Source: Chitinophagaceae bacterium (GTDB lineage: Bacteria > Bacteroidota > Bacteroidia > Chitinophagales > Chitinophagaceae). Taken from it: a DNA stretch of 64,000 nucleotides. The translations under genes were made by a program, and so were the position numbers. Below the pieces are notes generated by a model. That model made no database searches. It worked only from the letters and a program-made list of their open reading frames with translations, and was not told the origin of the DNA. Of the stretch, positions 24,061-33,830 are shown in pieces. The DNA lies in assembly GCA_019638615.1 (NCBI GenBank), contig JAHBTL010000006.1:1-64000 (forward strand), written 5' to 3'. Positions within the stretch are counted from its first letter, which is position 1; the number at the start of each line of letters is the position of its first letter.

Positions 24061-25638
24061 ATGGCAAAAATAAAGTCCCCGGTTGTATTTAAGCAGTATA
24101 ATCAGCAACAAAGTTTATTATTACCGCCATCACTCACAGAACTGATCGGCGAAAAGCACCTGGTACGAGTAGTTAATGAGGTAGTGGAGAGGATGGATAT
24201 CAGCGATTTAATTAATCTTTATGAAGGAGGTGGTACCAGCGCCTACCATCCCCGGATGCTGTTAAAAGTACTGTTATATGCATATAGCGTTAAAATCTAC
24301 ACGGGTCGTAAAATAGCCCGGGCACTGGGTCAGGATATTCATTTTATGTGGCTTAGCGGGATGAGCCGTCCGGACTTCCGCACCATCAATAATTTTCGCA
24401 GCAGCAAAGCCAAAGCGGTAATAGAAGTATTGTTTAAGGAACTATTGGAGTTCCTGCTGGAGCACAGCTATATTAAAATGGAAAATTACTTCTGTGATGG
24501 CAGCACCTTTCGGGCCGATGCCAACGGGCACAAAATGATCTGGAAAAAAAATGCAGAACGTTATAAAGGGAATACCGAAGAAAAATGCAGGCAATTATTT
24601 AAACAAATAGATGAACTGAACACTCAGGAGGATAGCCGGTATGGCAATAGCAACCTGGAGGAAAATGGAGAGGCGTCCACCGTTACAAAAGAGGCGATCA
24701 ATGAACAGGTATCCCGGCTCAATGAAAAGCTTAAAACAACAACAGATAAAAGAACCCAACGAAAAGCAGCAACGATAAAAAAGCAGCTTGAGGAAGCAGA
24801 AAGCAAAATAGATAAATACGATGCTCAGATCAGCCAGGCTGGAAAACGCAGTGGTTATAACAAAACAGATGTTGATGCCAGTGCCATGATGATGAAAAAC
24901 AAAGTAGAGATCCTTCCGGCTTATAATGTGCTGGCTGGCAGTGAAGAGCAGTTTATTACCGGTGTGAGCGTGCATCAAAACACCAATGACGGGGTATGCT
25001 TCAAAGACCATATGGAACAGGCTGCCGTGCAACAACCCATTGCTCCTGACAGGGTGATAGCCGATAGTATCTTTGGAACAGAGCAAAACTATGAACTGCT
25101 CGCAGCCAAACAGATAGAAAACTACCTGAAATTCCCTATTTATCATGCAGAACAAACAAAACGCTATAAAAGCAATCCCTTTCTCAAAGACAACTTCCCT
25201 TATGACCCTTTAACGGACAGCTATGAGTGCCCCAATGGCTTGCGGCTCGTTTTTAAAGGCAAACATCAACAAACACATAAGCGTACAGCTTACCAATCGG
25301 TTATCAAAGCATATGAATGTACCGATTGTAGGGGTTGTTCTTTTTACCAGCAATGTTGCAAATCTACCAGGGGTGAAAATCGCCTGATACAAATAAATGA
25401 AAAACTGGAAGATTATAAACAACAAGCCCGCCAGAATCTGGGAACAGAAAAAGGCATCCGGTTAAAAAAACAGCGCAGTATTGAGATCGAAAGTTGTTTT
25501 GGCGATATCAAACATAATATGGGCTTTAGGCGCTTCCATTTACGTGGATTAAAGAAGGTGAAAACAGAAATGATCCTGGTAGCCATGGCACATAACCTCA
25601 GGAAAGTTCACCTCAAAGGGCTTCAAAAGGCAGCTTAA
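24061..25638 (+). CDS. IS1182-family transposase
   Basis: A 525-residue DDE transposase. The N-terminal DUF772 region (LLPPSLTELIGEKHLVRVV...YHPRMLLKVLLYAYSVKIYTGRKIARAL) is followed by a charged insert with coiled-coil character (about 170-260) and the DDE core: FCDGSTFRADANG, VIADSIFGTEQN and the final glutamate in IEIESCFGDIKHNMGF. A zinc-ribbon-like CTDCRGCSFYQQCC precedes the last acidic residue. The ATG at 24061 starts directly at the conserved MAKIKSP; the frame extends up to a TTG at 24010 without conserved features. It appears intact and may be active. Confidence 0.93.
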   Translation: MAKIKSPVVFKQYNQQQSLLLPPSLTELIGEKHLVRVVNEVVERMDISDLINLYEGGGTSAYHPRMLLKVLLYAYSVKIYTGRKIARALGQDIHFMWLSGMSRPDFRTINNFRSSKAKAVIEVLFKELLEFLLEHSYIKMENYFCDGSTFRADANGHKMIWKKNAERYKGNTEEKCRQLFKQIDELNTQEDSRYGNSNLEENGEASTVTKEAINEQVSRLNEKLKTTTDKRTQRKAATIKKQLEEAESKIDKYDAQISQAGKRSGYNKTDVDASAMMMKNKVEILPAYNVLAGSEEQFITGVSVHQNTNDGVCFKDHMEQAAVQQPIAPDRVIADSIFGTEQNYELLAAKQIENYLKFPIYHAEQTKRYKSNPFLKDNFPYDPLTDSYECPNGLRLVFKGKHQQTHKRTAYQSVIKAYECTDCRGCSFYQQCCKSTRGENRLIQINEKLEDYKQQARQNLGTEKGIRLKKQRSIEIESCFGDIKHNMGFRRFHLRGLKKVKTEMILVAMAHNLRKVHLKGLQKAA

Positions 25639-25723
25639 AACGAAAATAGCCCTTAAAATTTAACTTCTCTATACTATAGCATCTCCTGCAGTTGGTATCC
25701 GCTTAAAATTATCATGCTCCTTT

Positions 25724-25761
25724 AAAAATATATAGCCCGCCAGAGCGAGCCATATATTTTT
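25724..25761 (+). terminator. Hairpin downstream of the transposase gene
   Basis: AAAAATATAT (25724-25733) pairs with ATATATTTTT (25752-25761), followed by CATTTTTTG. AT-rich but U-tailed; it may end transposase transcription or insulate the element from outside. Confidence 0.4.
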
Positions 25762-25814
25762 CATTTTTTGAGGTTCCCAACCTTTTTGGTCAGCCCCCCC
25801 GGCCAACTCAGCAG

Positions 25815-27266
25815 CTATTGCCATCCGCCGCCCAGCGAGCGGTAAAGGTCCAGCAGCGACAGTTGTAAATCTTTTTGTGAAATGGTTCTTTTAAGCTCTG
25901 CTTCCAGCACGCCTTTTTGGGCCGTGATCACTTCCAGGTACGAGGCATACCCGCTTATATATAAAGTGTTGGAAGTGCTTACCGCGTCTGCTAGTGTTTG
26001 TACCTCCTGCTGGTTTACCTCAACTATTTTTTTATACTGTTCCACAGATTTTAAACCGCTTACTACTTCCTGGTAGGCCTGCAAAATGGTTTTTTGATAA
26101 TGATTGAAGGCTATGTTTTGCTCCGCGTTGGAAACATTGAAATTGCTCTTTAGCTGATGCCGGTTAAAAATGGGTTGTGTAAGTCCGCCCAAAGCGCCAT
26201 AGGTGAATGAGCCACCGGCAAGCAAAAGAGGCAGCTTAAACGCGTTAAAAGCCATATAGGGTGTTAATACAAACGAGGGTAAAAAAGCTTTCCTGGCAGC
26301 AGCAGTGTTCGCTTTCGATGCCTGGAGCAATAATTCTGCCTCCTGTATATCGGGCCTCCTCAATAAAAGATCCGATGGAAGCCCTGCATCCACTTCTGCC
26401 GGTACATACTGCTGCCGGATGGAACTTCCGCGGGGAATGCCCCCCGGGAACCTGCCCAGTAATACATTCAGGTCGCTTTCAAGCTTAACAATGCTCAGCT
26501 CCGTTTGCAGCTCCAGTCCTTTGGTTTGCAGCAGTTGGGCGGTAAACTGCTGAACGGCCAGCGAATTAGCTCTTCCGCCTTCCTTTTGCGCCTCTACTAT
26601 TTCAACGCCCCGTTCCTGCAGTTCAATATTCCGGCGTATGATCTCAAGTTCATTGTCAAGTGCCAGCAGCTCGTAGTAATAGCGCGCCACCTCGCTTACC
26701 AGTTGCGTTATAACCCACTGCCTGCCCTTTTCCGTAGCCAGCAGCCGGTGAGCGGCCTCGGTTTTTCTTGCTTTTAATTTTCCCCAGATATCAATTTCCC
26801 ATGAACTTTTCAGCCCTAAAAAATAATCCTGTGTGGGGCTGGTTGTTACTTTCTGGTCTTCATTGATGTTTTGTGAAAGGTTGGTATCGAAATTACCTAC
26901 GCCGGTCATGGTATACTTACCGTATTTATCGGCTGCGCCGGAAACAAAACCATCCAGCGCCGGAAGCATCATTCCTTTTGCATTCAGCAGGTTGGCTCTG
27001 GCAATGGTAATACGGTGCAATGTGTTCTGCAGATCAAGATTGTTGTGGAGGGCGGTATCAATCAACCCGACCAATACATCATCCTTAAAAAAATCTTTCC
27101 ACGACAGTACAGCGATATTGGATTTGCCTGTATCGCCGCTATATGTGGCAGGCAATTCCAGCAGATCGCTGCTAACTGACGGTTTATTGGTTACACAGCC
27201 CTGCAGCGCAACCAGGCCGCAGATCAGAACAATACTATATAAAACGAAATGAGCTATTTTTTTCAT
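25815..27266 (-). CDS. Outer membrane efflux protein (TolC/OprM family)
   Basis: A 483-residue outer-membrane factor lipoprotein. The signal peptide ends in LQGC (Cys24) and the body shows two OEP repeats with the typical DLLLRRPDIQEAELLLQASKANTAAARKAFLP in the second repeat. It forms the trimeric exit duct for the RND pump encoded just upstream. The gene ends 15 bp before the IS element, so the insertion just missed it. Third gene of the efflux operon, 62 bp after the pump gene. Confidence 0.93.
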   Translation of the reverse strand: MKKIAHFVLYSIVLICGLVALQGCVTNKPSVSSDLLELPATYSGDTGKSNIAVLSWKDFFKDDVLVGLIDTALHNNLDLQNTLHRITIARANLLNAKGMMLPALDGFVSGAADKYGKYTMTGVGNFDTNLSQNINEDQKVTTSPTQDYFLGLKSSWEIDIWGKLKARKTEAAHRLLATEKGRQWVITQLVSEVARYYYELLALDNELEIIRRNIELQERGVEIVEAQKEGGRANSLAVQQFTAQLLQTKGLELQTELSIVKLESDLNVLLGRFPGGIPRGSSIRQQYVPAEVDAGLPSDLLLRRPDIQEAELLLQASKANTAAARKAFLPSFVLTPYMAFNAFKLPLLLAGGSFTYGALGGLTQPIFNRHQLKSNFNVSNAEQNIAFNHYQKTILQAYQEVVSGLKSVEQYKKIVEVNQQEVQTLADAVSTSNTLYISGYASYLEVITAQKGVLEAELKRTISQKDLQLSLLDLYRSLGGGWQ

Positions 27267-27328
27267 GATCGTAAATGAGAATAAAATATATTTTCAAACA
27301 ATGTAATGGTTGTGAAGAACAAAGCGGA

Positions 27329-30300
27329 TCACACATCTTCTTTGGTTACTTTATGCTTCATACTGCGAACCTTTAATTTCATCTTTTTCCTCAGGCCCAT
27401 TCGTTCTTCAATACCGGCAAATAATACATACAAACCGGGGATAAGTATGATACCGAATACGGTACCTATAAGCATTCCTCCCGCTGCGGCTGTACCAATG
27501 GAACGATTGCCCAGCGCGCCGGCGCCGGTAGCTATACACAATGGTATCAAGCCGGCAATGAATGCAAACGAGGTCATGAGGATAGGGCGCAACCTGGAAG
27601 CTGCTCCTTCAATGGCAGCCTTTAATATGGTAACGCCCATCTTTTTACGTTGTATGGCAAATTCAACAATCAGGATAGCATTTTTACCCAGTAATCCTAT
27701 CAGCATTACCAATGCAACCTGCGCGTAGATATTGTTCTCCAATCCTGCCAGCTTTAATGCCAGGAAAGAGCCGAAAATACCTGTTGGCAGAGAAAGGATC
27801 ACCGGTAACGGCAGCAAAAAGCTTTCGTATTGTCCGGCCAGGATGAGGTATACGAATACAAGACAAATGATAAAAATGTAAACAGCCTGGTTACCGGACA
27901 ATATCTGCTCTCTCGTCATCCCCGACCATTCGTAGTCGAAGCCACGGGGCAATACCTCTTTCGCGGCCGCCTCCGCCGTTTTGATGGCCTCGCCGCTACT
28001 TTTGCCGGGAGCGGCCTCGCCATTGATCAATGCGGCGGTATACATATTATACCGTGTGAGCTGTTCGGGTCCAAACACCCTTTCCATTCGAATAAAAGTG
28101 TTGAAAGGAACCATTTCGTTTTTATCGTTTTTCACGTACAGCCTCAGCACATCTTCGGGATTGCTCCTGTATTGCGGATATGCCTGCACCATTACTTTAT
28201 ACATTTGGCCGAACCGTATAAAATTGGTAGCATAATAACTGCCCAGCAGGGTTTGGAGCGTGCTCATGGCATTATCAATGGTAACCCCCTTTTTGGCAGC
28301 CATATCCTGGTCTACATGGATCATATACTGCGGAAAATTGGGGTTGAAGCTGGTAAACGCGTTTCCTATCACTCCCGTTTTCGTCATGGCGGCCATTAGA
28401 TCTTTGGCTACTTTTTCGGTTTGTGTCAGGTTTTCACTACCGGTTTTATCAAGCAGACGGAACTCGAAACCACTTGAGTTGCCGAACCCCGGTACCGTTG
28501 GCGGCGGAAGGAATTCAATATTCGCGTCTTTAATGTGCTTGGTCTTTTCCTGGAGTATACTGATCAGGTCGTTTACCGACTCCTTTCGTTCATCCCAGGC
28601 TTTCATATTGATCATGCCCATACCATACGAAGCGCCGGATACTTCCGTTATCAGGCTATATCCTGCCAGGGTGGAAATATTATCAACAGCATCGAACTGT
28701 TCCGCAATGCGTTGTATTTCATCCAGCACATCACCGGTACGTTCCACCGTTGAGCCGGGCGGTGTGGTTACGTTCGCATAAATAATGCCCTGGTCTTCTG
28801 TGGGAATAAACCCGGAAGGGAGCACAGCGCTTACGCCCCAGGTAGCTACAAAAAAAACAGCCAGCAATCCCAGTGTCACCACTCTTCTGCCCGCGATCCT
28901 TCTTACCAGCCCCTGGTATTTATTTTGTGTTTTATCGTACACGCGGTTAAATCCACCAAAAAATCTTTGCAGCAGGTTTTTCTTTTTCCCGGGTTCGGAG
29001 TGATGAAGCATGAGGGCGCACAGGGCAGGCGTGAGCGTCAGCGCGTTTACACCGGATATGACAATGGAAATAGCCAGCGTTAATGAAAACTGGCGGTAGA
29101 AAACGCCTACCGGGCCCGACAGGAAAGCAACAGGTACAAACACTGCCGACATCACCAGTGTAATGGCCACGATGGCCGAGCTGATCTCCTTCATAGCGGC
29201 AATGGTGGCATCCATTGCTCCCATATGCTCTTCCGTCATTTTAACGTGCACCGCTTCTACCACTACAATCGCGTTATCTACCACTATACCTATTGCCAGC
29301 ACCAGGGCAAACAAAGTCAGCAGGTTGATAGAAAATCCAAGCATCAGCATAAAAGCCAGTGTTCCCACCAGCGCCACAGGCACGGCAAGGGCTGGAATTA
29401 AAGTAGAGCGAAAGTCCTGCAGGAACAGGAAAACCACTATAAATACCAGGATGAACGCTTCTACCAGCGTACGCAATACTTCTTTAATAGACGCATCGAG
29501 GAACCTCGAAACATCGTAAGCAAAATTATAATCCATTCCCGGCACAAACGACGACTCCTTTAGCTCAGCCATCCTGTCTTTAATATTGGCTATTACCTCG
29601 CGGGCATTTGATCCCGGGCGCTGCTTGATCATGATGGAGGCCGATGGTCTGCCATCTGTTTTGGATTCCATGCTGTAAGTCAACGCTCCAAATTCAATAT
29701 CGGCAATGTCATTCAGCCTTAATATCGAACCGTCTGGTTCGGCACGCAGCACAATGTTTTTATACTCCTGGGGCTCGGAGAACTTCCCGGTATATCGCAA
29801 TACATATTCCACCGCGTTGGTTGTTTTGCCGGAGCTCTCGCCGGTTTTACCGGGGGCGGCTTCTACATTCTGGTTGCGAAGCGCCGTTATCACCTCCTCA
29901 GCCGATACATTATAGGCAAGCATCCTGTCTGGCCGCAGCCATACGCGCATGGCGTAATCCTTGGCACCCATGATCTCTGCAAAGCCCACGCCTTCAATAC
30001 GTTTTAATTCTTTCAGCACATTGATGTCGGTAAAGTTGAAGATGAACTGCTCGTCCATCGTGCTGTCTTTACTCACAATGTTGAGGTACAGCAGCATACT
30101 GTTCACCTCCTTTTCGGTAACCACGCCTGCTTTAATCACTTCTTCGGGCAATTCATCCAGCACAGTGGTTACACGGTTCTGCACGTTTACCGCCGCTTGG
30201 TCGGGGTCGGTACCTACTTTAAAAGAAATGGAGATAAGTGTAACACCGTTGTTGCTGGTTACCGTGTTCATGTAAGTCATGCCCGGCACGCCGTTAATGG

Positions 30301-30502
30301 CCCTTTCCAGGGGTGTTGCTACCGCATCGGCACATACCTGCGCATTGGCGCCGGTGTATCTTGCCGTTACCGTAACGGATGGCGGCACAATATCGGGAAA
30401 CTGGGTAATAGGCAATGTAAATAAGGCCAGTACTCCCAGCAATGTTATAATCAGGGAAATTACAAGAGACAGGACAGGTCTCCTGATAAAAGTTTCAATC
30501 AT
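27329..30502 (-). CDS. RND multidrug efflux transporter (HAE1, AcrB/MexF-like)
   Basis: A 1057-residue inner-membrane pump with 12 helices, two large periplasmic loops and the proton-relay motif GIVVDNAIVVVEAV in helix 4. N-terminus MIETFIRRPVLSLVISLIITLLG and the PPSVTVTARYTGANAQVCADAVATPLERAINGVPGM stretch are typical of the hydrophobe/amphiphile (HAE1) class, not of heavy-metal CzcA pumps. Length is normal. It takes drugs or lipophilic compounds from membrane and periplasm to the outer-membrane factor. Confidence 0.96.
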   Translation of the reverse strand: MIETFIRRPVLSLVISLIITLLGVLALFTLPITQFPDIVPPSVTVTARYTGANAQVCADAVATPLERAINGVPGMTYMNTVTSNNGVTLISISFKVGTDPDQAAVNVQNRVTTVLDELPEEVIKAGVVTEKEVNSMLLYLNIVSKDSTMDEQFIFNFTDINVLKELKRIEGVGFAEIMGAKDYAMRVWLRPDRMLAYNVSAEEVITALRNQNVEAAPGKTGESSGKTTNAVEYVLRYTGKFSEPQEYKNIVLRAEPDGSILRLNDIADIEFGALTYSMESKTDGRPSASIMIKQRPGSNAREVIANIKDRMAELKESSFVPGMDYNFAYDVSRFLDASIKEVLRTLVEAFILVFIVVFLFLQDFRSTLIPALAVPVALVGTLAFMLMLGFSINLLTLFALVLAIGIVVDNAIVVVEAVHVKMTEEHMGAMDATIAAMKEISSAIVAITLVMSAVFVPVAFLSGPVGVFYRQFSLTLAISIVISGVNALTLTPALCALMLHHSEPGKKKNLLQRFFGGFNRVYDKTQNKYQGLVRRIAGRRVVTLGLLAVFFVATWGVSAVLPSGFIPTEDQGIIYANVTTPPGSTVERTGDVLDEIQRIAEQFDAVDNISTLAGYSLITEVSGASYGMGMINMKAWDERKESVNDLISILQEKTKHIKDANIEFLPPPTVPGFGNSSGFEFRLLDKTGSENLTQTEKVAKDLMAAMTKTGVIGNAFTSFNPNFPQYMIHVDQDMAAKKGVTIDNAMSTLQTLLGSYYATNFIRFGQMYKVMVQAYPQYRSNPEDVLRLYVKNDKNEMVPFNTFIRMERVFGPEQLTRYNMYTAALINGEAAPGKSSGEAIKTAEAAAKEVLPRGFDYEWSGMTREQILSGNQAVYIFIICLVFVYLILAGQYESFLLPLPVILSLPTGIFGSFLALKLAGLENNIYAQVALVMLIGLLGKNAILIVEFAIQRKKMGVTILKAAIEGAASRLRPILMTSFAFIAGLIPLCIATGAGALGNRSIGTAAAGGMLIGTVFGIILIPGLYVLFAGIEERMGLRKKMKLKVRSMKHKVTKEDV

Positions 30503-30583
30503 ACAATGTTGTTGTAAATAATTCCTTATGCCGCATGTTTACATGCAGTACTTTTTGCTTTAAAGGGCAATCATAGCGTTCTT

Positions 30584-31675
30584 CTATAATTCCCGGGTTA
30601 CAGTACGTGGCTGTATACGAACGCCTTCTTTAATATTCTGCACGCCTTCGTAAACGATCTTATCGCCGTTGCTTAACCCGTCTTTAATAATGTAGTAATT
30701 CGCCACCCTCGTTTCGGGCACTATGCTCTTCATCTTTACGATATTGCCGGAGTCTACAATAAACACGTAATTTTTATCCTGGATCTCAAAAACCGATTTT
30801 TGAGGAACGATAAGCGCGTCTTTTGCCGGCGCTGTAAGCCGTACTTTGCCGGTAGCTCCATGCCGCAGCAATTTATTGGGGTTGGGAAATTTGGCCCTGA
30901 ATGCGATGGACCCGGTGGTTTCATCAAACTCCCCGTCCACCGTTTCAATTTTTCCGGGATGTTTATAAGCGCTGCCATCAGCAAGCACCAGGTGTACGAT
31001 ATTGTCCCTGCTTTCAGCCGATTCTTTTTTATAATGGAGATAGTCGCTTTCGGATACCGTGAAATAAGCATACACGTCATGATTATCAGAAAGGGTGGTA
31101 AGCAGCGAGCCTTCATCTATAAGGCTGCCCACTTTCTGGGGGATCCTGTCTATTATGCCATCGAACGGGGCCCGGATGAATGTATAGGAAAGTTTGGTTT
31201 CCGCGTCTTTTTGCACAGAAACGGCTTCTTCTATTTTGGCTTTTGCAGCTTTAAGCTTAGCCTCTACCATATCCAGCTCTGTAGGAGAAATGATCTTCTT
31301 GGAAAGCAGGATCTTTACCCTTGTAAGCTCCACCTCCGCGGTTTTGGCCTCGGCCACCGCATTGCTTACACTGGCTTTGGCTTTGGCAACCTGTATGGCC
31401 CATTCATGATCATCTAACTGGAAAAGAGGCTGGCCTTTTTTTACTTCGGCGCCCTCATCTACAAAAATCTTATTCAAAAACCCCTGCACACGGGCACGGA
31501 TCTCAACATTCTTCACGGCTTCTATGCTGGTTACATAATCATGGTGAAGAATGGTATCCTTCGTGGTAACCTGCAATACAGGCAACTCGGGTAAATTTGG
31601 TTTTTCTTCTACGCTTCCTTTTGCTGTACAACCAACAGCCAATGCAACTATAATAATGTATAAATAATTTTTCAT
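30584..31675 (-). CDS. RND efflux periplasmic adaptor (membrane fusion protein)
   Basis: A 363-residue adaptor with a lipobox (AVGC, Cys16), a biotinyl-lipoyl-like barrel (NVEIRARVQGFLNKIFVDEGAEVKKGQPLFQLDD), an alpha-hairpin coiled coil (about 85-150) and membrane-proximal beta domains. It links the RND pump to the outer-membrane duct. First gene of the three-gene efflux operon, 81 bp before the pump gene. Confidence 0.95.
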   Translation of the reverse strand: MKNYLYIIIVALAVGCTAKGSVEEKPNLPELPVLQVTTKDTILHHDYVTSIEAVKNVEIRARVQGFLNKIFVDEGAEVKKGQPLFQLDDHEWAIQVAKAKASVSNAVAEAKTAEVELTRVKILLSKKIISPTELDMVEAKLKAAKAKIEEAVSVQKDAETKLSYTFIRAPFDGIIDRIPQKVGSLIDEGSLLTTLSDNHDVYAYFTVSESDYLHYKKESAESRDNIVHLVLADGSAYKHPGKIETVDGEFDETTGSIAFRAKFPNPNKLLRHGATGKVRLTAPAKDALIVPQKSVFEIQDKNYVFIVDSGNIVKMKSIVPETRVANYYIIKDGLSNGDKIVYEGVQNIKEGVRIQPRTVTREL

Positions 31676-31813
31676 TGTGTTTTTATTTGAACTAAATAAA
31701 ATAACAAACCTGCAAACCGTATAAGTCTACAAGCAATAACGTTAGTTTATTTTAATATGGGGTCAGTCACCGGATTGATTTTAGATAAGATTGCGTATCC
31801 GGTCAATGAAAAA

Positions 31814-32248
31814 TCAGAAAGGAGTTAACCTGAAGACAAAATTATGGTGCTGCAAACGTGGTAATCGCTCCTTACCGGTTGAAGCAAATGTATGTACGGC
31901 AAGCAGGGGTTGCCTGATCTCCGGCATGGGAGGCTCAGTGATCAGCTCCGAAAAAAATGAGCCGATACTTCTGAACTTTACGCTGAAATAATGATAGCTG
32001 AAATCCGGCTTTTCCGAATTGGGAAGACAGTCTTTTAAGCCCGCTATATTTTCCAGGATCAGCTCAATTACAGTAGAGCGGTTCATTTCCTCGTCTTCGC
32101 CTGTCCATGATCCGGCAAAATGAAGGGTTTCGACATTGTCCGTATCTGCAAGATAGCTGCCCGGCAGAAAAGTCATGACATTCAGGAAGCTGAAAAGCAG
32201 GAGGAATGCTACCCCCCTTTTACACTTTTGAGCTGCTTTGAGTATCAT
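31814..32248 (-). CDS. Hypothetical protein, 144 aa, single membrane anchor
   Basis: A predicted signal or anchor helix (about 12-30, GVAFLLLFSFLNVMTFLPG), an acidic middle part with a possible helix (EMNRSTVIELILENIAGLKDCLP), and a basic C-terminus ending RLQHHNFVFRLTPF. Start at ATG 32248. No family recognised. It is 138 bp upstream of the efflux adaptor gene in the same direction and may be the first gene of that transcription unit or a separate gene. Confidence 0.5.
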   Translation of the reverse strand: MILKAAQKCKRGVAFLLLFSFLNVMTFLPGSYLADTDNVETLHFAGSWTGEDEEMNRSTVIELILENIAGLKDCLPNSEKPDFSYHYFSVKFRSIGSFFSELITEPPMPEIRQPLLAVHTFASTGKERLPRLQHHNFVFRLTPF

Positions 32249-32580
32249 TACCGAACTGTTTAATTTAATATTTTCCTGCAGGAACGCTGCAGAGACGGAA
32301 TATTCAGCTGAAAATCAGCTGCGCAAATATACAAAACCGGGCTTAGAACAGAAATTCAAAAAAGGCTGATTATTGAATTTTTGCTAAAAAAATGACCTTG
32401 CCATTACAAGGTTATAGAAGGATGCAGGATAATTATTGCAAAATTTTAACAGGAAAGAATTTATGGTTTGTGGTTTGAGGTTTATGGTTTCGGGTTAACT
32501 TCAGACTATAAACAACAGACTATAAATCTCAAATCTCCAAATCAGAAATCAAGAAATCAGAGATCCTAAACCCTGTTGCT
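32249..32580. other. Intergenic stretch without a gene
   Basis: 332 bp between a hypothetical gene and a broken Uma2 gene. I see only low-complexity runs: GGTTTATGGTTTGTGGTTTGAGG-like repeats around 32461-32497 and CAAATCTCC/AAATCAGAAATCAAGAAATCAGAGATC runs around 32521-32570. They look like slipped-strand decay rather than a gene or a defined element. Confidence 0.4.
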
Positions 32581-33030
32581 CTACATTTCCAATTGCACCC
32601 CATCATAAATATCCGCTAAAGAAATACTTTCATTAATCGTTTGGATATAAAGCATTTCTTCCGATGTATTGTATTCCTCCAGTTCCCAGCGGTTTGATTC
32701 ATTCAGCCGGAATATTTCAATATGTATGCTTTCGGAATCCACCAGTATATACTCTTTCAGTGCGGGTATATCGCGGTAGAGCTTAAACTTTTCGCCGCTG
32801 TCATAGTTTCTGGTGGAGGGAGAAAGTACTTCAATGATCACCGCGGGGTTTAAAATATTCCAGTTATCATTGTTAAGCGTTTCCGGCTCACCGCAAATAA
32901 TGGAAATATTGGGGTAAGTAAAAAGCGTGTTGGTCGCTGCTAAATGGCCGGCATTTCTTACCTTTTAACTTATTTCCTAATTCAACAAGTATGTTTATTG
33001 AGATTGTATTATAATACAATCATTTATCAG
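32581..33030 (-). pseudogene. Uma2-family (DUF820) gene, frameshifted and truncated
   Basis: The C-terminal two thirds are in one frame ([20 protein letters not shown], then [39 protein letters not shown]), the standard Uma2 restriction-endonuclease-like core. The preceding N-terminal piece ([20 protein letters not shown]) is in another frame of the same strand, joined at about 32950 with the residues between lost. No in-frame ATG is available; the first in-frame start is a GTG at 32841 inside the core. A short deletion plus frameshift is the simplest explanation. The first 20-30 residues of the family are not found upstream. Confidence 0.72.
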
Positions 33031-33144
33031 GGTTTCCAATTCCGAAGGTTCGGAACCCTAAACCAAGACAGCAAAACCTTATAGGTTTATATGACTCCAC
33101 TTTCAAACTATAGACCTCAAATCCAACAATTAGTCTGCCGAAAC

Positions 33145-33190
33145 GGGACTCAATCTCAAATCTCAAATCTCAAATTTCAAATCAAAAATC
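33145..33190. repeat. Short tandem heptamer repeat
   Basis: About four copies of CTCAAAT (one drifting to TTCAAAT) in direct succession, between the pseudogene and the DUF420 gene. Similar CAAATTTTCAAATT runs occur at 37860-37905. A simple-sequence tract with no evident role. Confidence 0.4.
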
Positions 33191-33771
33191 TAATAGTACG
33201 GGCTGATCATCAGGTATACCAGCACGCCCGTAACCGACACATACAGCCATACCGGCCAGGTAATACGAGCTATTTTTTTATGCCGGGAAAACTCCGCGGT
33301 AAGTCCACGGTATGCTGTAAATAAAATAAAAGGCAGAATAATGCCGGCAAGGGGTATATGTGTACCGAGAATAATATAATAAAATGTACGCAACCCGCCG
33401 GCAGTTTCCTTTTCAAGGTCAGTTACAATCCCATCGTGATTGGTGTCGCCAAATCTTGTTTCGCCGGCGAACAGGTGATGACATATATAAGAAACGAGGA
33501 ATAAAACAGACAATAGGATCGCCGACAGCATGATTTTTTTATGCGCTACGAATCTTCCGCGTTTAACAGCCACCAGTCCTGTCACCAGCAATACGGAAAC
33601 GATTGAATTAATGATGGCGTTCAATAAGGCGAAAGTATGTACATCAAATCCAAGGGTCACATCCACCTTTACACGCCCCAGCACCACTACCGCCGCGAAT
33701 ACCACAAAAGAAACTATTGCTATCAGCCAGGTGGCTGCTTTGTCATTTTTTCGTATCTGTGCTTCAAGCAT
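33190..33771 (-). CDS. DUF420 family membrane protein
   Basis: A 193-residue protein with five or six transmembrane helices and the DUF420 landmarks LLNAIINSIVSVLLV, AHKKIMLSAILLSVLFLVSYICHHL, and TFYYIILGTHIPLAGIILPF. It contains a loop DTNHDGIVTDLEKE that resembles a calcium-binding EF hand. DUF420 genes regularly follow SCO1 at cytochrome oxidase loci, and here SCO1 is 59 bp upstream, so a role in respiratory oxidase assembly is likely; exact function unknown. Confidence 0.87.
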   Translation of the reverse strand: MLEAQIRKNDKAATWLIAIVSFVVFAAVVVLGRVKVDVTLGFDVHTFALLNAIINSIVSVLLVTGLVAVKRGRFVAHKKIMLSAILLSVLFLVSYICHHLFAGETRFGDTNHDGIVTDLEKETAGGLRTFYYIILGTHIPLAGIILPFILFTAYRGLTAEFSRHKKIARITWPVWLYVSVTGVLVYLMISPYY

Positions 33772-33830
33772 CTTTTAAATCCTGTTTATTACAATCTAAT
33801 AAATAACCGGACAGCACCGGACTTCTTTCT

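Larger units (their letters stand above)
23372..25797. mobile_element. IS1182-family insertion sequence with nested ends
   Basis: An 18-bp perfect terminal inverted repeat GGGGCTGACCAAAAAGGT occurs at 23372-23389 and, inverted, at 25780-25797. An internal, slightly different copy (GGGGGCTGCCCAAAAAGAT) starts at 23978. Which left end belongs to the present element is unclear: 23978-25798 (about 1.8 kb) is the normal length for IS1182, whereas 23372-25797 (2.4 kb) would carry 600 bp of non-coding, REP-rich cargo. No target duplication is visible at either pair of ends. It separates the metal operon from the efflux operon. Confidence 0.75.

Noticed and set aside
24595-25155. A 186-codon open frame antisense to the transposase
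   Set aside because: It mirrors the transposase codons, has low-complexity hydrophobic composition and no recognisable domain; the transposase frame is certain.
27830-28399. Long plus-strand open frames over the RND pump gene
   Set aside because: They are antisense shadows of a well-conserved gene and lack promoter or domain evidence.
27329-31675. Heavy-metal (CzcCBA) efflux system
   Set aside because: The pump sequence is of the HAE1 drug type, so I do not link it with the zinc genes in spite of proximity.
33145-33190. Possible CRISPR array
   Set aside because: Repeat units are only 7 bp, directly adjacent without spacers; it is a simple tandem repeat. No cas genes are present.
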